Numbered from the stretch's first letter, positions 1-6,790 are shown. The stretch: 7,882 bases of DNA from JBARRO01 sp049644265 (GCA_049644265.1 JBARRO010000068.1:1-7882); one strand, 5' to 3'. Translations and numbers: made by a program. Notes: generated from the sequence alone by a model not told the origin.

Positions 1-1
1 G

Positions 2-136
2 TTCTTAGGCATTGATGTCGGAGCGTTGCGGAAGGCGCTCAGAGAATCGAAGACAATTGCTGTGCGGCTTGGGGCGGAACGGTTGGGTGAGTTTCCGGAC
101 TTGGCCGTCCCAACGCTCATCCAAATCCCCCAATAA
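2..136 (+). CDS. 3' end of an unrecognised protein gene (partial)
   Basis: Reading from base 2, an open frame of 44 codons runs to a TAA at 134-136; its start lies outside the window. The translated tail looks like real protein: an amphipathic, charged stretch (GALRKALRESKTIAVRLGAE) followed by a hydrophobic end (VPTLIQIPQ). The competing minus-strand reading of the same bases (start at 120) gives a Ser/Pro/Asn-rich peptide of the kind expected from an antisense shadow, although it has a GGGGG six bases before its ATG. A rightward gene ending here would be tail-to-tail with the C39-like gene, with four bases between the stops. I do not recognise the family and assign no function; 44 residues are too few. 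Confidence 0.5.
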   Translation, partial: FLGIDVGALRKALRESKTIAVRLGAERLGEFPDLAVPTLIQIPQ

Positions 137-140
137 AACC

Positions 141-1043
141 CTACTTCCTTTTCTTCTTCCCCGCAGATTCGTACACCGGTTGCACACCGAATTTCCCCGC
201 TGCCCAGAGCGAGAGCAAGGCGGTAATCCCCGCAATGACCCGTTTCTCGTCTTCCCGGTGTATCACAAGCCCATACGTGTCCGCGACAAAGTGCATCCGG
301 TCCAGAAGTTTCCGGGCCTTGCGGTCGTTGATCCATCCGTGCCAGAACGAGACCTGCTCAACGATCATCGCTTCGTGCCGCCGGAAGAATTCCCCGAGCG
401 AAAATACTTGTTCGCTGCGCGCTGTCCGTGGTTTGCAGAGGTTCAACATGTCCGTGACGTAGTCGTCCCAAAATCGCGAGAGAGTCCGGTTCTCCTTGCG
501 GCGAAGAAACTTTGCCCTTGCGATGGAGAATTTTGCCTTGGTCTGGACGCGGAACCTGGGGAGTATGGGGTGAAAGTCATATATCGTCCGTTGGTAACCC
601 CGGTCCAGTTCATCCGTTTCGCGGTAGACCCAGCGCTTCTTGAGTTGTCGCCAGGAAACGATTGTCAGCACTGCGCTGTCCCGGCTGTCGAGCAGTATGA
701 AATTTCCCCGCTCTTCTTTGACGACCGTGACCCAATGTCCCCAATCATAGATGCAGAGAAGGGCTGGAATCCCTTTGCGAAGATATTCCACGAGTTCGCG
801 TCGCGCGACTTCGGGATCATGACGGCGAACCATGAGCAGCTTGCAGTTGAACCGTCGCGCAGCTTTGCCAAGCTGATCCTCGTCGGTTCCGCTGCGCCAG
901 TTGGCTCCCGAAACCTTGCTGATGGTCTTTTCGTCCGCAAAAACGCCGAGGGCGATCAATGCATGCTTCAGCGCGAACGGGCCGCATTGCCAGAGATTCG
1001 GTTGTGGATAGATACCCAAGGAAATCCTTCCTGAAATTCGCAT
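141..1043 (-). CDS. C39-like (papain-fold) cysteine peptidase domain protein
   Basis: A 300-residue protein. The N-terminal half has the layout of a peptidase C39-like domain: Q14 six residues before C20 in PNLWQCGPFALKHAL (oxyanion Gln and nucleophile), H103 in DWGHWVTVV (catalytic His) and D119 in FILLDSRDS (third catalytic residue). C39 domains are best known for cutting double-glycine leaders of bacteriocins, but here there is no ABC-transporter part, no signal peptide and no membrane segment, so a soluble cytoplasmic protein is inferred. Residues from about 160 to 300 are rich in Arg, Lys and Trp, end in KKKRK, and match no family I know. The ATG at 1043 puts the catalytic motif about 20 residues in, as is usual; only a weak GGATAG lies upstream. 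It stands alone on this strand. The substrate is unknown; proteolytic activity is inferred from the motifs only. Confidence 0.75.
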   Translation of the reverse strand: MRISGRISLGIYPQPNLWQCGPFALKHALIALGVFADEKTISKVSGANWRSGTDEDQLGKAARRFNCKLLMVRRHDPEVARRELVEYLRKGIPALLCIYDWGHWVTVVKEERGNFILLDSRDSAVLTIVSWRQLKKRWVYRETDELDRGYQRTIYDFHPILPRFRVQTKAKFSIARAKFLRRKENRTLSRFWDDYVTDMLNLCKPRTARSEQVFSLGEFFRRHEAMIVEQVSFWHGWINDRKARKLLDRMHFVADTYGLVIHREDEKRVIAGITALLSLWAAGKFGVQPVYESAGKKKRK

Positions 1044-1110
1044 CCGAATCTATCCAATCTTTGTGCAAGGTGCAATATCCGCCTACATCCCGTTCTTATT
1101 CATATGTAAT

Positions 1111-1260
1111 AACGCAAAGACTCAGAGAACGCCGAGAACCGCAGAGCTGTTAAAAAGGAGACATCAACTCGGCGATTGCTCTGCGGCCTCTGCGCCTGCC
1201 TGTCCGGTCTACGACTCTAACGAGTCGAAGCCTCGTAGAGCAGACAGGTCTCTGCGTTAA
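1111..1260. repeat. composite inverted repeat of CGCAGAG/CTCTGCG units
   Basis: The left arm (1111-1147) is made of AACGCAAAGACTCAGAG-type units ending in CCGCAGAGC at 1139-1147. The right arm starts with the exact inverse, GCTCTGCGG, at 1178-1186 and continues with CTCTGCG-type units, finishing as TCTCTGCGTTAAG at 1249-1261. About 30 bases separate the arms. The right arm is interrupted by a separate palindrome at 1199-1248; without it the arms would pair along most of their length. No protein is encoded. Degenerate CGCAGAG repeats like this occur between genes in many environmental bacterial genomes (general knowledge). The rest of the 294-base gap between the C39-like gene and the CPXCG gene (1044-1110 and 1261-1337) holds no gene that I can see. 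Confidence 0.7.
1199..1248. repeat. 50-bp nested palindrome inserted in the right arm
   Basis: CCTGTC (1199-1204) pairs with GACAGG (1243-1248) and TCTACGA (1208-1214) pairs with TCGTAGA (1233-1239), with a symmetrical three-base interruption on each side. Inside lies a second perfect hairpin, CGACTC-TAAC-GAGTCG (1212-1227). The inner and outer stems share CGA at 1212-1214, so they compete and two alternative folds are possible. The sequence differs in style from the CTCTGCG units on both sides, which suggests it was inserted as a unit, like a REP- or MITE-type element. There is no poly-T after it, so it is not a typical intrinsic terminator. Confidence 0.65.
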
Positions 1261-1285
1261 GAATCTATGACTAAAAGTGCAGAGG

Positions 1286-1314
1286 TTGTCTCCGGATTCA
1301 AGATTCACTATCTT
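1286..1314 (+). promoter_or_regulatory. possible weak promoter for the CPXCG-rtcB pair
   Basis: TTGTCT (1286-1291) and TATCTT (1309-1314) are separated by 17 bases. Each matches the sigma-70 consensus at four of six positions. A transcript would begin near 1321, just ahead of the ribosome binding site and the ATG at 1338. Position fits, but the match is weak, and Bacteroidota-type promoters follow another consensus, so this is only a candidate. Confidence 0.2.
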
Positions 1315-1337
1315 CATGGCAAGAAGGGTACTGAAGT

Positions 1338-1529
1338 ATGACGGAGATCGTTGCCACATACCTCTGTTCTTACTGTTTACAGGAAAACGACGTTTTCGTC
1401 GACATCTCTCAGGGCCTCACGCAAACGCTGACGGAAGACTGCGCAGTATGCTGCCGTTCCAATGAGCTGCATATACGCGTCGACGCAGAAACCAACGAGG
1501 CGTTTGTTGAATCGGAGATCGAAGGCTGA
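1338..1529 (+). CDS. CPXCG-motif cysteine-rich zinc-ribbon protein
   Basis: A 63-residue protein with the pattern of the small CPXCG cysteine-rich family: CSYC near the N-terminus (residues 10-13), then an acidic linker and EDCAVCCRS (about residues 33-41), followed by an ELHIRVDAE strand. Four of the five cysteines form two CxxC knuckles expected to bind one zinc. The first knuckle reads CSYC where the family usually has CPYC or CPxCG. GAAGGG at 1323-1328 lies nine bases before the ATG and supports this start. The stop codon overlaps the rtcB start as TGATG, so the two are probably translated together. The molecular role of this family is not known; RNA binding or support of RtcB is a guess from context alone. 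Confidence 0.85.
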   Translation: MTEIVATYLCSYCLQENDVFVDISQGLTQTLTEDCAVCCRSNELHIRVDAETNEAFVESEIEG

Positions 1530-2707
1530 TGCCGGTCAAGACGGTTCTTCAGGGGGCAAAGGTTCCTGTAAAAATATGGACGGATGACATTGAGGGGGAG
1601 GCGGAGAAGCAGCTTCTGCAGCTCGCGTCGCTTCCATTTGTGTTCAGGCATGTCGCCGTCATGCCCGATGCCCATGCCGGACGCGGCTCGACCATCGGCA
1701 CCGTCTACGTGTCGCGCGATGTCATTATTCCGGCGGCCGTCGGTGTCGATATCGGATGCGGCATGGCGGCCGTGCAGATGCCGTTCAAGGCGAAACACAT
1801 CGAAGGCAAGCTCGCAACACTACGCCATTCAATTGAGCGGTCCGTCCCAGTCGGGTTTCATCAGCACAAACAACCGCTCCCGCAATCAACCGGGTGGGAG
1901 GGCTGGCGGGAGTTCAGGAATCTCGTGGGGGAAGTGCAAAACCTTCTTCCGAAGGCCCAATGTCAGCTCGGAACACTCGGAGGGGGAAATCACTTCATCG
2001 AAATCTGCGTGGACAAGGACGGACAGCTCTGGATCCTGCTCCACAGCGGCAGCCGCAACATCGGAAAGACACTTGCGGACGTCCACATTGATATTGCCGA
2101 AGAGCTCATGAAGGCCCACGATATCACGTTGCCTCACAGAGATTTTTCCTACCTGCGTGCTGGGACAAGAGAGTGCACGCAGTATTTCCACGATGTGCTC
2201 TGGGCTCAGTCCTATGCCCGCAAGAACCGCGATATTATGCTGGAGTTGATCATGCAGGACGTCGCGTATGCGCTTAACAATGGAGAGCCATTCCTCCCAA
2301 TCCGCAGTGTGAACTGCCACCACAACTACGTCGCAAGAGAAGAACATTACGGTGAGGAAGTTTGGGTGACAAGGAAGGGCGCGATTCGCGCAGAAAAAGG
2401 TGACGAAGGGATCGTCCCCGGTTCCATGGGGACGCACTCGTACATCGTCCGTGGATTGGGCAATCCCGAATCCTTCAACTCCGCCAGCCACGGAGCAGGC
2501 CGGAGGATGTCGAGGACACGCGCGAAGGAAATGTTCTCCGTGAAGGACATGGAGGGGCAAACACGAGGAGTCGAGTGCCGGAAGGACAAAGGCGTGATTG
2601 ATGAGATTCCTCAGGCGTACAAGGACATTGACACGGTGCTTCAGAACGAACGCGATCTTGTAGAGCCGGAGGTGGAGTTGAGGCAGTTGATATGTGTGAA
2701 GGGATGA
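1529..2707 (+). CDS. rtcB: RNA-splicing ligase RtcB
   Basis: A 392-residue RtcB, close to the roughly 400 residues of bacterial members. The enzyme joins RNA 2',3'-cyclic phosphate or 3'-phosphate ends to 5'-OH ends, using GTP and manganese through a histidine-GMP intermediate. Visible motifs in order: VMPDAHAGRGSTIG (44-57); GVDIGCGM with metal ligands D74 and C77; LGGGNHFIEI with H155; LLHSGSRNIG with H172; NCHHNYV with H265 and N266; PGSMGT (297-302); and SHGAGRRMSR, in which H321 is the residue expected to be guanylylated. All key residues are present, so it should be active. The ATG shares its first base with the stop of the CPXCG gene; GAAGG lies only three bases before it, which fits coupled translation. 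The usual partner, archease, is not in this window. Likely roles are RNA repair or tRNA/rRNA processing in the cytoplasm. Confidence 0.97.
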   Translation: MPVKTVLQGAKVPVKIWTDDIEGEAEKQLLQLASLPFVFRHVAVMPDAHAGRGSTIGTVYVSRDVIIPAAVGVDIGCGMAAVQMPFKAKHIEGKLATLRHSIERSVPVGFHQHKQPLPQSTGWEGWREFRNLVGEVQNLLPKAQCQLGTLGGGNHFIEICVDKDGQLWILLHSGSRNIGKTLADVHIDIAEELMKAHDITLPHRDFSYLRAGTRECTQYFHDVLWAQSYARKNRDIMLELIMQDVAYALNNGEPFLPIRSVNCHHNYVAREEHYGEEVWVTRKGAIRAEKGDEGIVPGSMGTHSYIVRGLGNPESFNSASHGAGRRMSRTRAKEMFSVKDMEGQTRGVECRKDKGVIDEIPQAYKDIDTVLQNERDLVEPEVELRQLICVKG

Positions 2708-2712
2708 AAGAG

Positions 2713-2740
2713 TGTTTAAAGTTTCGAGTTTAAAGTTCAA
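2713..2740. repeat. GTTTAAAG-type short repeat
   Basis: Two near-copies of GTTTAAAG/AGTTTAAAGTT follow the rtcB stop. Read on the other strand this is CTTTAAACTCGAAACTTTAAAC, the same type of unit seen before mutS and before the RDD gene, but here in the opposite orientation. It forms no clear stem with a T-run, so I do not call a terminator. Confidence 0.55.
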
Positions 2741-2742
2741 AT

Positions 2743-2825
2743 GTGATTTCGCAGATTACACAGATTTAGCGCAGATTACAGATTGCGCATTTGATTGCTC
2801 AGATTTACGCAGATTTAGCACAGAT
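2743..2825 (+). repeat. 83-bp direct repeat, copy 1 (left of rsgA)
   Basis: Aligned without gaps to 3936-4018, this copy has 76 of 83 identical bases, including a perfect 33-base block at 2787-2819. It is itself built of smaller degenerate units of the type CGCAGATTTAGC / CGCAGATTACAGATT. It begins 36 bases after the rtcB stop and runs up to just before the rsgA coding region. An in-frame TTG at 2791 lies inside it and extends the rsgA reading frame artificially. Confidence 0.85.
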
Positions 2826-2862
2826 GAAAGATGACGCAAATAGAGGTTCGACTCAAATAATC

Positions 2863-3930
2863 ATGGAATTGGCGGATCTCGGATTTGACGAATGGTTCAG
2901 GGCAAAGCGCCTTGACGTCGGGAGGCCTGAACTGTCGGTTGCAAGAATTACAAGAGTCGACCGTGACCGATATCTTGTCAGGAATGAGCGGGATGAGGTC
3001 CAGGCGGAGCCCACAGGGAAGCTCATGTTTGCTGCAAATTCGAATCAAGACTTCCCTTGTGTGGGCGACTGGGCCCTCGTGCAGTACTACAATGAAGCTT
3101 CATTGGCGATTATCCATGCTGTGCTGCCGAGAAAAACTTTCTTACGCCGAAAGGCGCCCGGCAAAAATATTGACTTCCAGATGATCGCGGCAAATATCGA
3201 TTCGGCGTTCATTATGCAGTCATGCGATCATGACTTTAATCTGCGCCGAATGGAACGGTATGTGGTCATGGCAAACGACGGTCATATCGAGCCGGTCATC
3301 CTCTTGAGCAAGACTGATCTCGTCAGTGTGGAAGAACTGGAGAAGAGAATTGCAGAGGTCAACCAGCTTGATGTTGGTGCGAGAGTCATCGCATTCAGTA
3401 GTGTATCAGACAATGGACTGCAAACAGTCCAACAGGCTCTGCATGGACGAAAAACCTATTGCCTCCTCGGCTCGTCAGGTGTTGGCAAGACGACACTGTT
3501 GAATCATCTTCTCGGCCGGGAAGCCTTCGAGACAGGTCCTATTCGGGAAAAGGACGGAAAGGGAAAGCACACAACGGCCCGCCGTCAATTGTCAGTCCTT
3601 GAGAACGGAGCCCTGCTGATTGATACACCGGGCATGAGAGAACTTGGTGTGATCGCCGCTGATTCTGGCATTGACGAGAGCTTCTCTGAAATTCATGACC
3701 TTTCGCAAAATTGCCGTTTCAACGACTGCACGCACACGGTGGAAGTCGGTTGCGCAGTTCTTGCAGGAGTGGAGAAAGGTGAAGTGAGTAAAGAGAGGTA
3801 TGCAAGTTTTATGAAGCTGACGAAGGAATCTGCATTTTATCAAATGTCCTACTTCGAGAGGCGGAAGAAGGATAAACAGTTTGGGCGGATGATCAATAAT
3901 GCTATGAAACTGATCAAGAACAAAAAATAG
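2863..3930 (+). CDS. rsgA: ribosome small subunit-dependent GTPase A
   Basis: RsgA (YjeQ family) is a circularly permuted GTPase that binds the immature 30S subunit and helps its late maturation. From the ATG at 2863 it is 355 residues, a normal length. Order of domains: N-terminal OB-fold; permuted G-domain with G4 as SKTD (149-152, Ser in place of the usual Asn), G1/P-loop GSSGVGKTT (203-211) and G3 DTPG (254-257); then a zinc-binding helical domain with C284, C289, H291 and C297. The frame is open back to a TTG at 2791, and another ATG is at 2824, but those first residues are encoded wholly or partly by the direct repeat, while residues from 2863 on (MELADLGFDEWF) look like a normal RsgA N-terminus. 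AGAGG at 2842-2846 is 16 bases upstream, farther than ideal, so the start is uncertain although the gene is not. It is bracketed by 83-bp direct repeats. Confidence 0.95.
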   Translation: MELADLGFDEWFRAKRLDVGRPELSVARITRVDRDRYLVRNERDEVQAEPTGKLMFAANSNQDFPCVGDWALVQYYNEASLAIIHAVLPRKTFLRRKAPGKNIDFQMIAANIDSAFIMQSCDHDFNLRRMERYVVMANDGHIEPVILLSKTDLVSVEELEKRIAEVNQLDVGARVIAFSSVSDNGLQTVQQALHGRKTYCLLGSSGVGKTTLLNHLLGREAFETGPIREKDGKGKHTTARRQLSVLENGALLIDTPGMRELGVIAADSGIDESFSEIHDLSQNCRFNDCTHTVEVGCAVLAGVEKGEVSKERYASFMKLTKESAFYQMSYFERRKKDKQFGRMINNAMKLIKNKK

Positions 3931-3935
3931 CCCCA

Positions 3936-4035
3936 GTGATTTCTGAGATTACTCAGATTTAACGCAGATGACAGATTGAGCATTTGATTGCTCAGATTTA
4001 CGCAGATTTAGCTCAGATTACAGATTTAGCAGATT
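3936..4035 (+). repeat. direct repeat, copy 2 (right of rsgA), with extension
   Basis: Bases 3936-4018 match 2743-2825 (76 of 83 identical, no gaps); further AGATTACAGATTTAGCAGATT units continue to 4035. It starts five bases after the rsgA stop. This copy contains a perfect hairpin, TGAGCA-TTTGAT-TGCTCA (3977-3994); copy 1 has one mismatch in that stem. Together with the tract at 4061-4162 it fills the 232-base gap between rsgA and mutS, which holds no gene. Confidence 0.85.
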
Positions 4036-4060
4036 ATGAAGAGCACCCCAGGATTTCAAA

Positions 4061-4162
4061 CACACAACTCATAACTCAAATCCATCACAACCTTCAATCG
4101 TAAACTCTCAACCCTAACCTTAAACTTTCAACCCTAAACTTTAAACCCTAACTTCCTTCCCC
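4061..4162 (+). repeat. G-depleted CCCTAAA/CTTTAAAC tract upstream of mutS
   Basis: These 102 bases contain one G (4100). The second half is made of telomere-like units such as CAACCCTAAACTTTAAACCC, ending in the pyrimidine run ACTTCCTTCCCC directly before the mutS ATG. As the presumed mutS leader it would be almost free of G and so nearly unable to form GC-paired structure. It contains no Shine-Dalgarno sequence. Confidence 0.75.
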
Positions 4163-6772
4163 ATGTCCACTCCTCTCATGAAGCAATATATGCAGGTGAA
4201 GGCGAAGCATCCCGACACCATCCTGCTGTTTAGGATGGGGGATTTCTTTGAGACCTTCGAAGAGGACGCGAAGATTACCGCGAAGGTGCTGGGCATCGTT
4301 CTAACCAAGCGTGGAAATGGGACTGCGGGCGAAGTTCCTCTTGCGGGATTTCCGCATCATGCGCTGGAGTCGTACCTGCCGAAGCTTCTCAAGGCGGGAC
4401 ACCGGGTTGCGATCTGTGAACAACTGGAGGATCCCAAGTTTGCCAAGGGCATTGTGAAACGCGATGTCATTGAGGTTGTCACGCCCGGTGTGGCGTTTTC
4501 GGATAAGGTCCTTGAAGAAAAGCAAAACAACTACCTGGCCGCAGTTGCACTCTCATCTCCGCTTGCCCGGTCGGAAGAAATGGTGGGATTCTCGTACGTG
4601 GATGTGTCCACGGGAGAGTTTGGGTTAAGTGAGTTCCCCCTGAGAAATCTGGCGGAACAGGTCGGAACACTGCGAATTGCCGAATTGCTCGTGCAGAAGC
4701 GGGACTATGAGAGCATCAGGAGTCTGCTCGGAGGTTCTTTTCACGGCCTCTACACAAAGTGTGATGATTGGGTCTTCAATGTGGATTTTGGGTACGAACT
4801 TCTCATCAATCATTTCAAAACCCAATCGCTGAAGGGCTTCGGCATCGAAGAGCTTCGCGCCGGCATTGTGGCGGCCGGAGCGGTCATGAACTATCTGCAG
4901 GAAACGCAGAAAGCGAACCTCCTGCACATCAAGAGCATCACGCCGCATGACGTCAGCGACTCCATGGTGCTGGATGCCTCGACGAAGCGGAACCTGGAGA
5001 TTTCTTCGAGCATCTCCGGCCAATCCGACGGCACGCTGTTCGCCGTCATCGATCGGACGCAGACGCCGATGGGGGGCAGGATGCTCAAGCGATGGGTCAA
5101 TCGCCCGTTGAAGAAACTCGAGCCCATCCATGAACGGCTTGGAGCGGTCGGCGAACTCGTTGCGAACGAACAGATCCGAAGAGCCCTTCAACAGGAGCTC
5201 AGCTCCATCGGCGACCTCGAGCGGCTGATCGCCAAAATTGCGACCGGACGTTCGAACCCGCGGGAGCTCAACCAGTTGAAGTTCACGCTCGCCCAGGTGC
5301 CACGACTTCAATCTCATTTGTTGAAGGTGAAAGATGGATTTCTGAAGAACATTCGGGAAGGCTTCATCCCTCTTCAAGAGCTTGTGAAGATCATTTCCAA
5401 TGCTCTCGAAGATGATCCGCCAATGGCGCTCGTTGATGGAGGCGTGATCCGAAAGGGATTCAACGCTGAGCTCGATGAAATTCGGTCGATTTCTTTCGGA
5501 GCAAAGGACTGGATTGCCCAGCTCCAGCAGAAAGAACGGACTCGAACAGGAATTTCGTCACTCAAGATCAGCTTCAACAACGTGTTCGGCTACTATATCG
5601 AAATCACCAACACGCACAAGGATAAGGTGCCGGGCGATTACATCAGGAAACAGACGCTTGCCAACGCCGAGCGCTATATCACACCCGACCTGAAAGAATA
5701 TGAAGAGAAAGTGCTCCATGCAGAGGAGAAGATCCTTGCTCTGGAAACCAGACTCTTCACGGAGCTCCGCATGGCAGTTGCGGAACACGCCTCGTCCATC
5801 CAGAAAAATGCCGAGCTCATCGCCTCCCTCGATTGCTTCGTTTCCCTTGCCGACGCCGCAATCGATAATTCGTATGTGCGCCCGACCCTCGACGATTCAT
5901 CGGTGCTCGAAATCATTGAGGGACGTCATCCGGTGATTGAAAAGCTCCTTCCACCGGGGGAGCACTATACGCCCAACGATGTCCGTTTGGATACGGATAC
6001 GAGTCAGATTCTGATCATCACGGGACCCAACATGAGCGGCAAGTCGAGTTATCTCCGACAGGCCGGACTGATCGTGCTCCTTGCACAGATTGGGAGTTTC
6101 GTCCCAGCCAAGTCAGCAAAGGTTGGATTGGTTGATCGGATCTACACCCGGGTTGGCGCAAGCGACAACATCGCGTCCGGAGAAAGCACGTTTCTTGTGG
6201 AAATGCACGAGGCGGCGAACATCGTGAATACTGCGACCCCCCGCAGCCTCATCCTTCTGGATGAGATCGGACGTGGCACCAGCACCTTCGACGGTATCAG
6301 CATAGCCTGGGCCCTGACGGAGTACCTCCACGAGCATGTCAGGGCGAGAACGTTGTTTGCCACACACTACCATGAGTTGAACGAACTCGCTGAGGTATTC
6401 GCACGGATCAAGAACTTTAAAGTCGATGTGCGGGAGTACGGAGACAAGGTGATTTTTTTGCATAAGGTCATGCCGGGATTCGCCGACCATTCCTACGGAA
6501 TCCAGGTCGCTCAAATGGCGGGCCTTCCGGCGGAAGTGACCGAACGTGCCAAGAAAGTGCTGAAGAACCTTGAGGGAACCGATCTGACGGTCCGGGGAAA
6601 TGGAGAAACAGCGGAGCATGGGAGGTTGAGCGGAAAGGAATTTCAAATGACATTGTTCGAGATGAAAGATGATAAATTGAGGGACGAACTTCGTGCACTC
6701 GACCTTGACGGTATGACGCCCCTTGACGCAATGCAGAAGCTTGCCGAAATAAAGAAGCGGTTGAGCTCATGA
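4163..6772 (+). CDS. mutS: DNA mismatch repair protein MutS
   Basis: A full-length MutS of 869 residues, which recognises mismatches and small loops in new DNA and, with ATP, recruits MutL. The N-terminal mismatch-binding domain has the Phe-x-Glu motif as GDFFETF (F28 and E30; most have FYE). The connector, core/lever and clamp domains follow. The ATPase domain shows Walker A GPNMSGKSS (from 621, K627), Walker B LILLDEIGRGTSTFDG (D700, E701) and THYHEL (H735). Near the C-terminus QMTLF (828-832) fits the beta-clamp-binding pattern QxxLF. The ATG at 4163 gives the usual short lead before the mismatch-binding domain; M6 at 4178 is an alternative. Neither has a Shine-Dalgarno sequence; the leader is C/A/T-only just upstream. 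The DinB-family gene follows after 18 bases, probably on the same transcript. Confidence 0.98.
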   Translation: MSTPLMKQYMQVKAKHPDTILLFRMGDFFETFEEDAKITAKVLGIVLTKRGNGTAGEVPLAGFPHHALESYLPKLLKAGHRVAICEQLEDPKFAKGIVKRDVIEVVTPGVAFSDKVLEEKQNNYLAAVALSSPLARSEEMVGFSYVDVSTGEFGLSEFPLRNLAEQVGTLRIAELLVQKRDYESIRSLLGGSFHGLYTKCDDWVFNVDFGYELLINHFKTQSLKGFGIEELRAGIVAAGAVMNYLQETQKANLLHIKSITPHDVSDSMVLDASTKRNLEISSSISGQSDGTLFAVIDRTQTPMGGRMLKRWVNRPLKKLEPIHERLGAVGELVANEQIRRALQQELSSIGDLERLIAKIATGRSNPRELNQLKFTLAQVPRLQSHLLKVKDGFLKNIREGFIPLQELVKIISNALEDDPPMALVDGGVIRKGFNAELDEIRSISFGAKDWIAQLQQKERTRTGISSLKISFNNVFGYYIEITNTHKDKVPGDYIRKQTLANAERYITPDLKEYEEKVLHAEEKILALETRLFTELRMAVAEHASSIQKNAELIASLDCFVSLADAAIDNSYVRPTLDDSSVLEIIEGRHPVIEKLLPPGEHYTPNDVRLDTDTSQILIITGPNMSGKSSYLRQAGLIVLLAQIGSFVPAKSAKVGLVDRIYTRVGASDNIASGESTFLVEMHEAANIVNTATPRSLILLDEIGRGTSTFDGISIAWALTEYLHEHVRARTLFATHYHELNELAEVFARIKNFKVDVREYGDKVIFLHKVMPGFADHSYGIQVAQMAGLPAEVTERAKKVLKNLEGTDLTVRGNGETAEHGRLSGKEFQMTLFEMKDDKLRDELRALDLDGMTPLDAMQKLAEIKKRLSS

Positions 6773-6779
6773 ACTAACC

Positions 6780-6784
6780 AAGGA
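6780..6784 (+). promoter_or_regulatory. ribosome binding site of the DinB-family gene
   Basis: AAGGA lies six bases before the ATG at 6791, in the short gap after mutS. It fixes the start and shows that this gene has its own initiation signal even if transcribed together with mutS. Confidence 0.7.
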
Positions 6785-6790
6785 TTCCTG

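Noticed and set aside
1..120. A minus-strand start at 120 with GGGGG six bases upstream, open to the window edge, which could be a gene downstream of the C39-like gene.
   Set aside because: The 40 residues are Ser/Pro/Asn-rich and shadow-like, while the plus-strand frame over the same bases reads as normal protein and ends neatly at 136. It is not excluded without the neighbouring sequence.
12..1034. A 340-codon open frame on the plus strand covering the C39-like gene.
   Set aside because: It is antisense to a frame with a complete C39 catalytic motif, shows no motif of its own, and overlaps the better-looking partial gene at 2-136. Long antisense frames are common in such sequence.
1063..1260. 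A 65-codon plus-strand frame in the gap before the CPXCG gene.
   Set aside because: Most of it is encoded by the inverted repeat and the palindrome, with no ribosome binding site; not a credible gene.
1199..1260. The 50-bp palindrome as a rho-independent terminator.
   Set aside because: No T-run follows on either strand, and the stem is interrupted and built of competing parts.
1886..2740. A 284-codon minus-strand open frame over rtcB.
   Set aside because: It is the shadow of a certain RtcB gene; its residues are His/Leu/Val-rich without a recognisable domain.
2743..4035. Repeats around rsgA as a CRISPR array.
   Set aside because: The units are short, degenerate and without regular unique spacers, and only two long copies exist, 1.2 kb apart.
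4100..4153. CCCTAAA units as a true telomere or eukaryotic sequence.
   Set aside because: They are short, degenerate and lie between clearly bacterial genes in mid-sequence, so they are only telomere-like.
4625..5377. A 250-codon minus-strand open frame over mutS.
   Set aside because: It is antisense to conserved MutS core sequence and has no motif or ribosome site of note.
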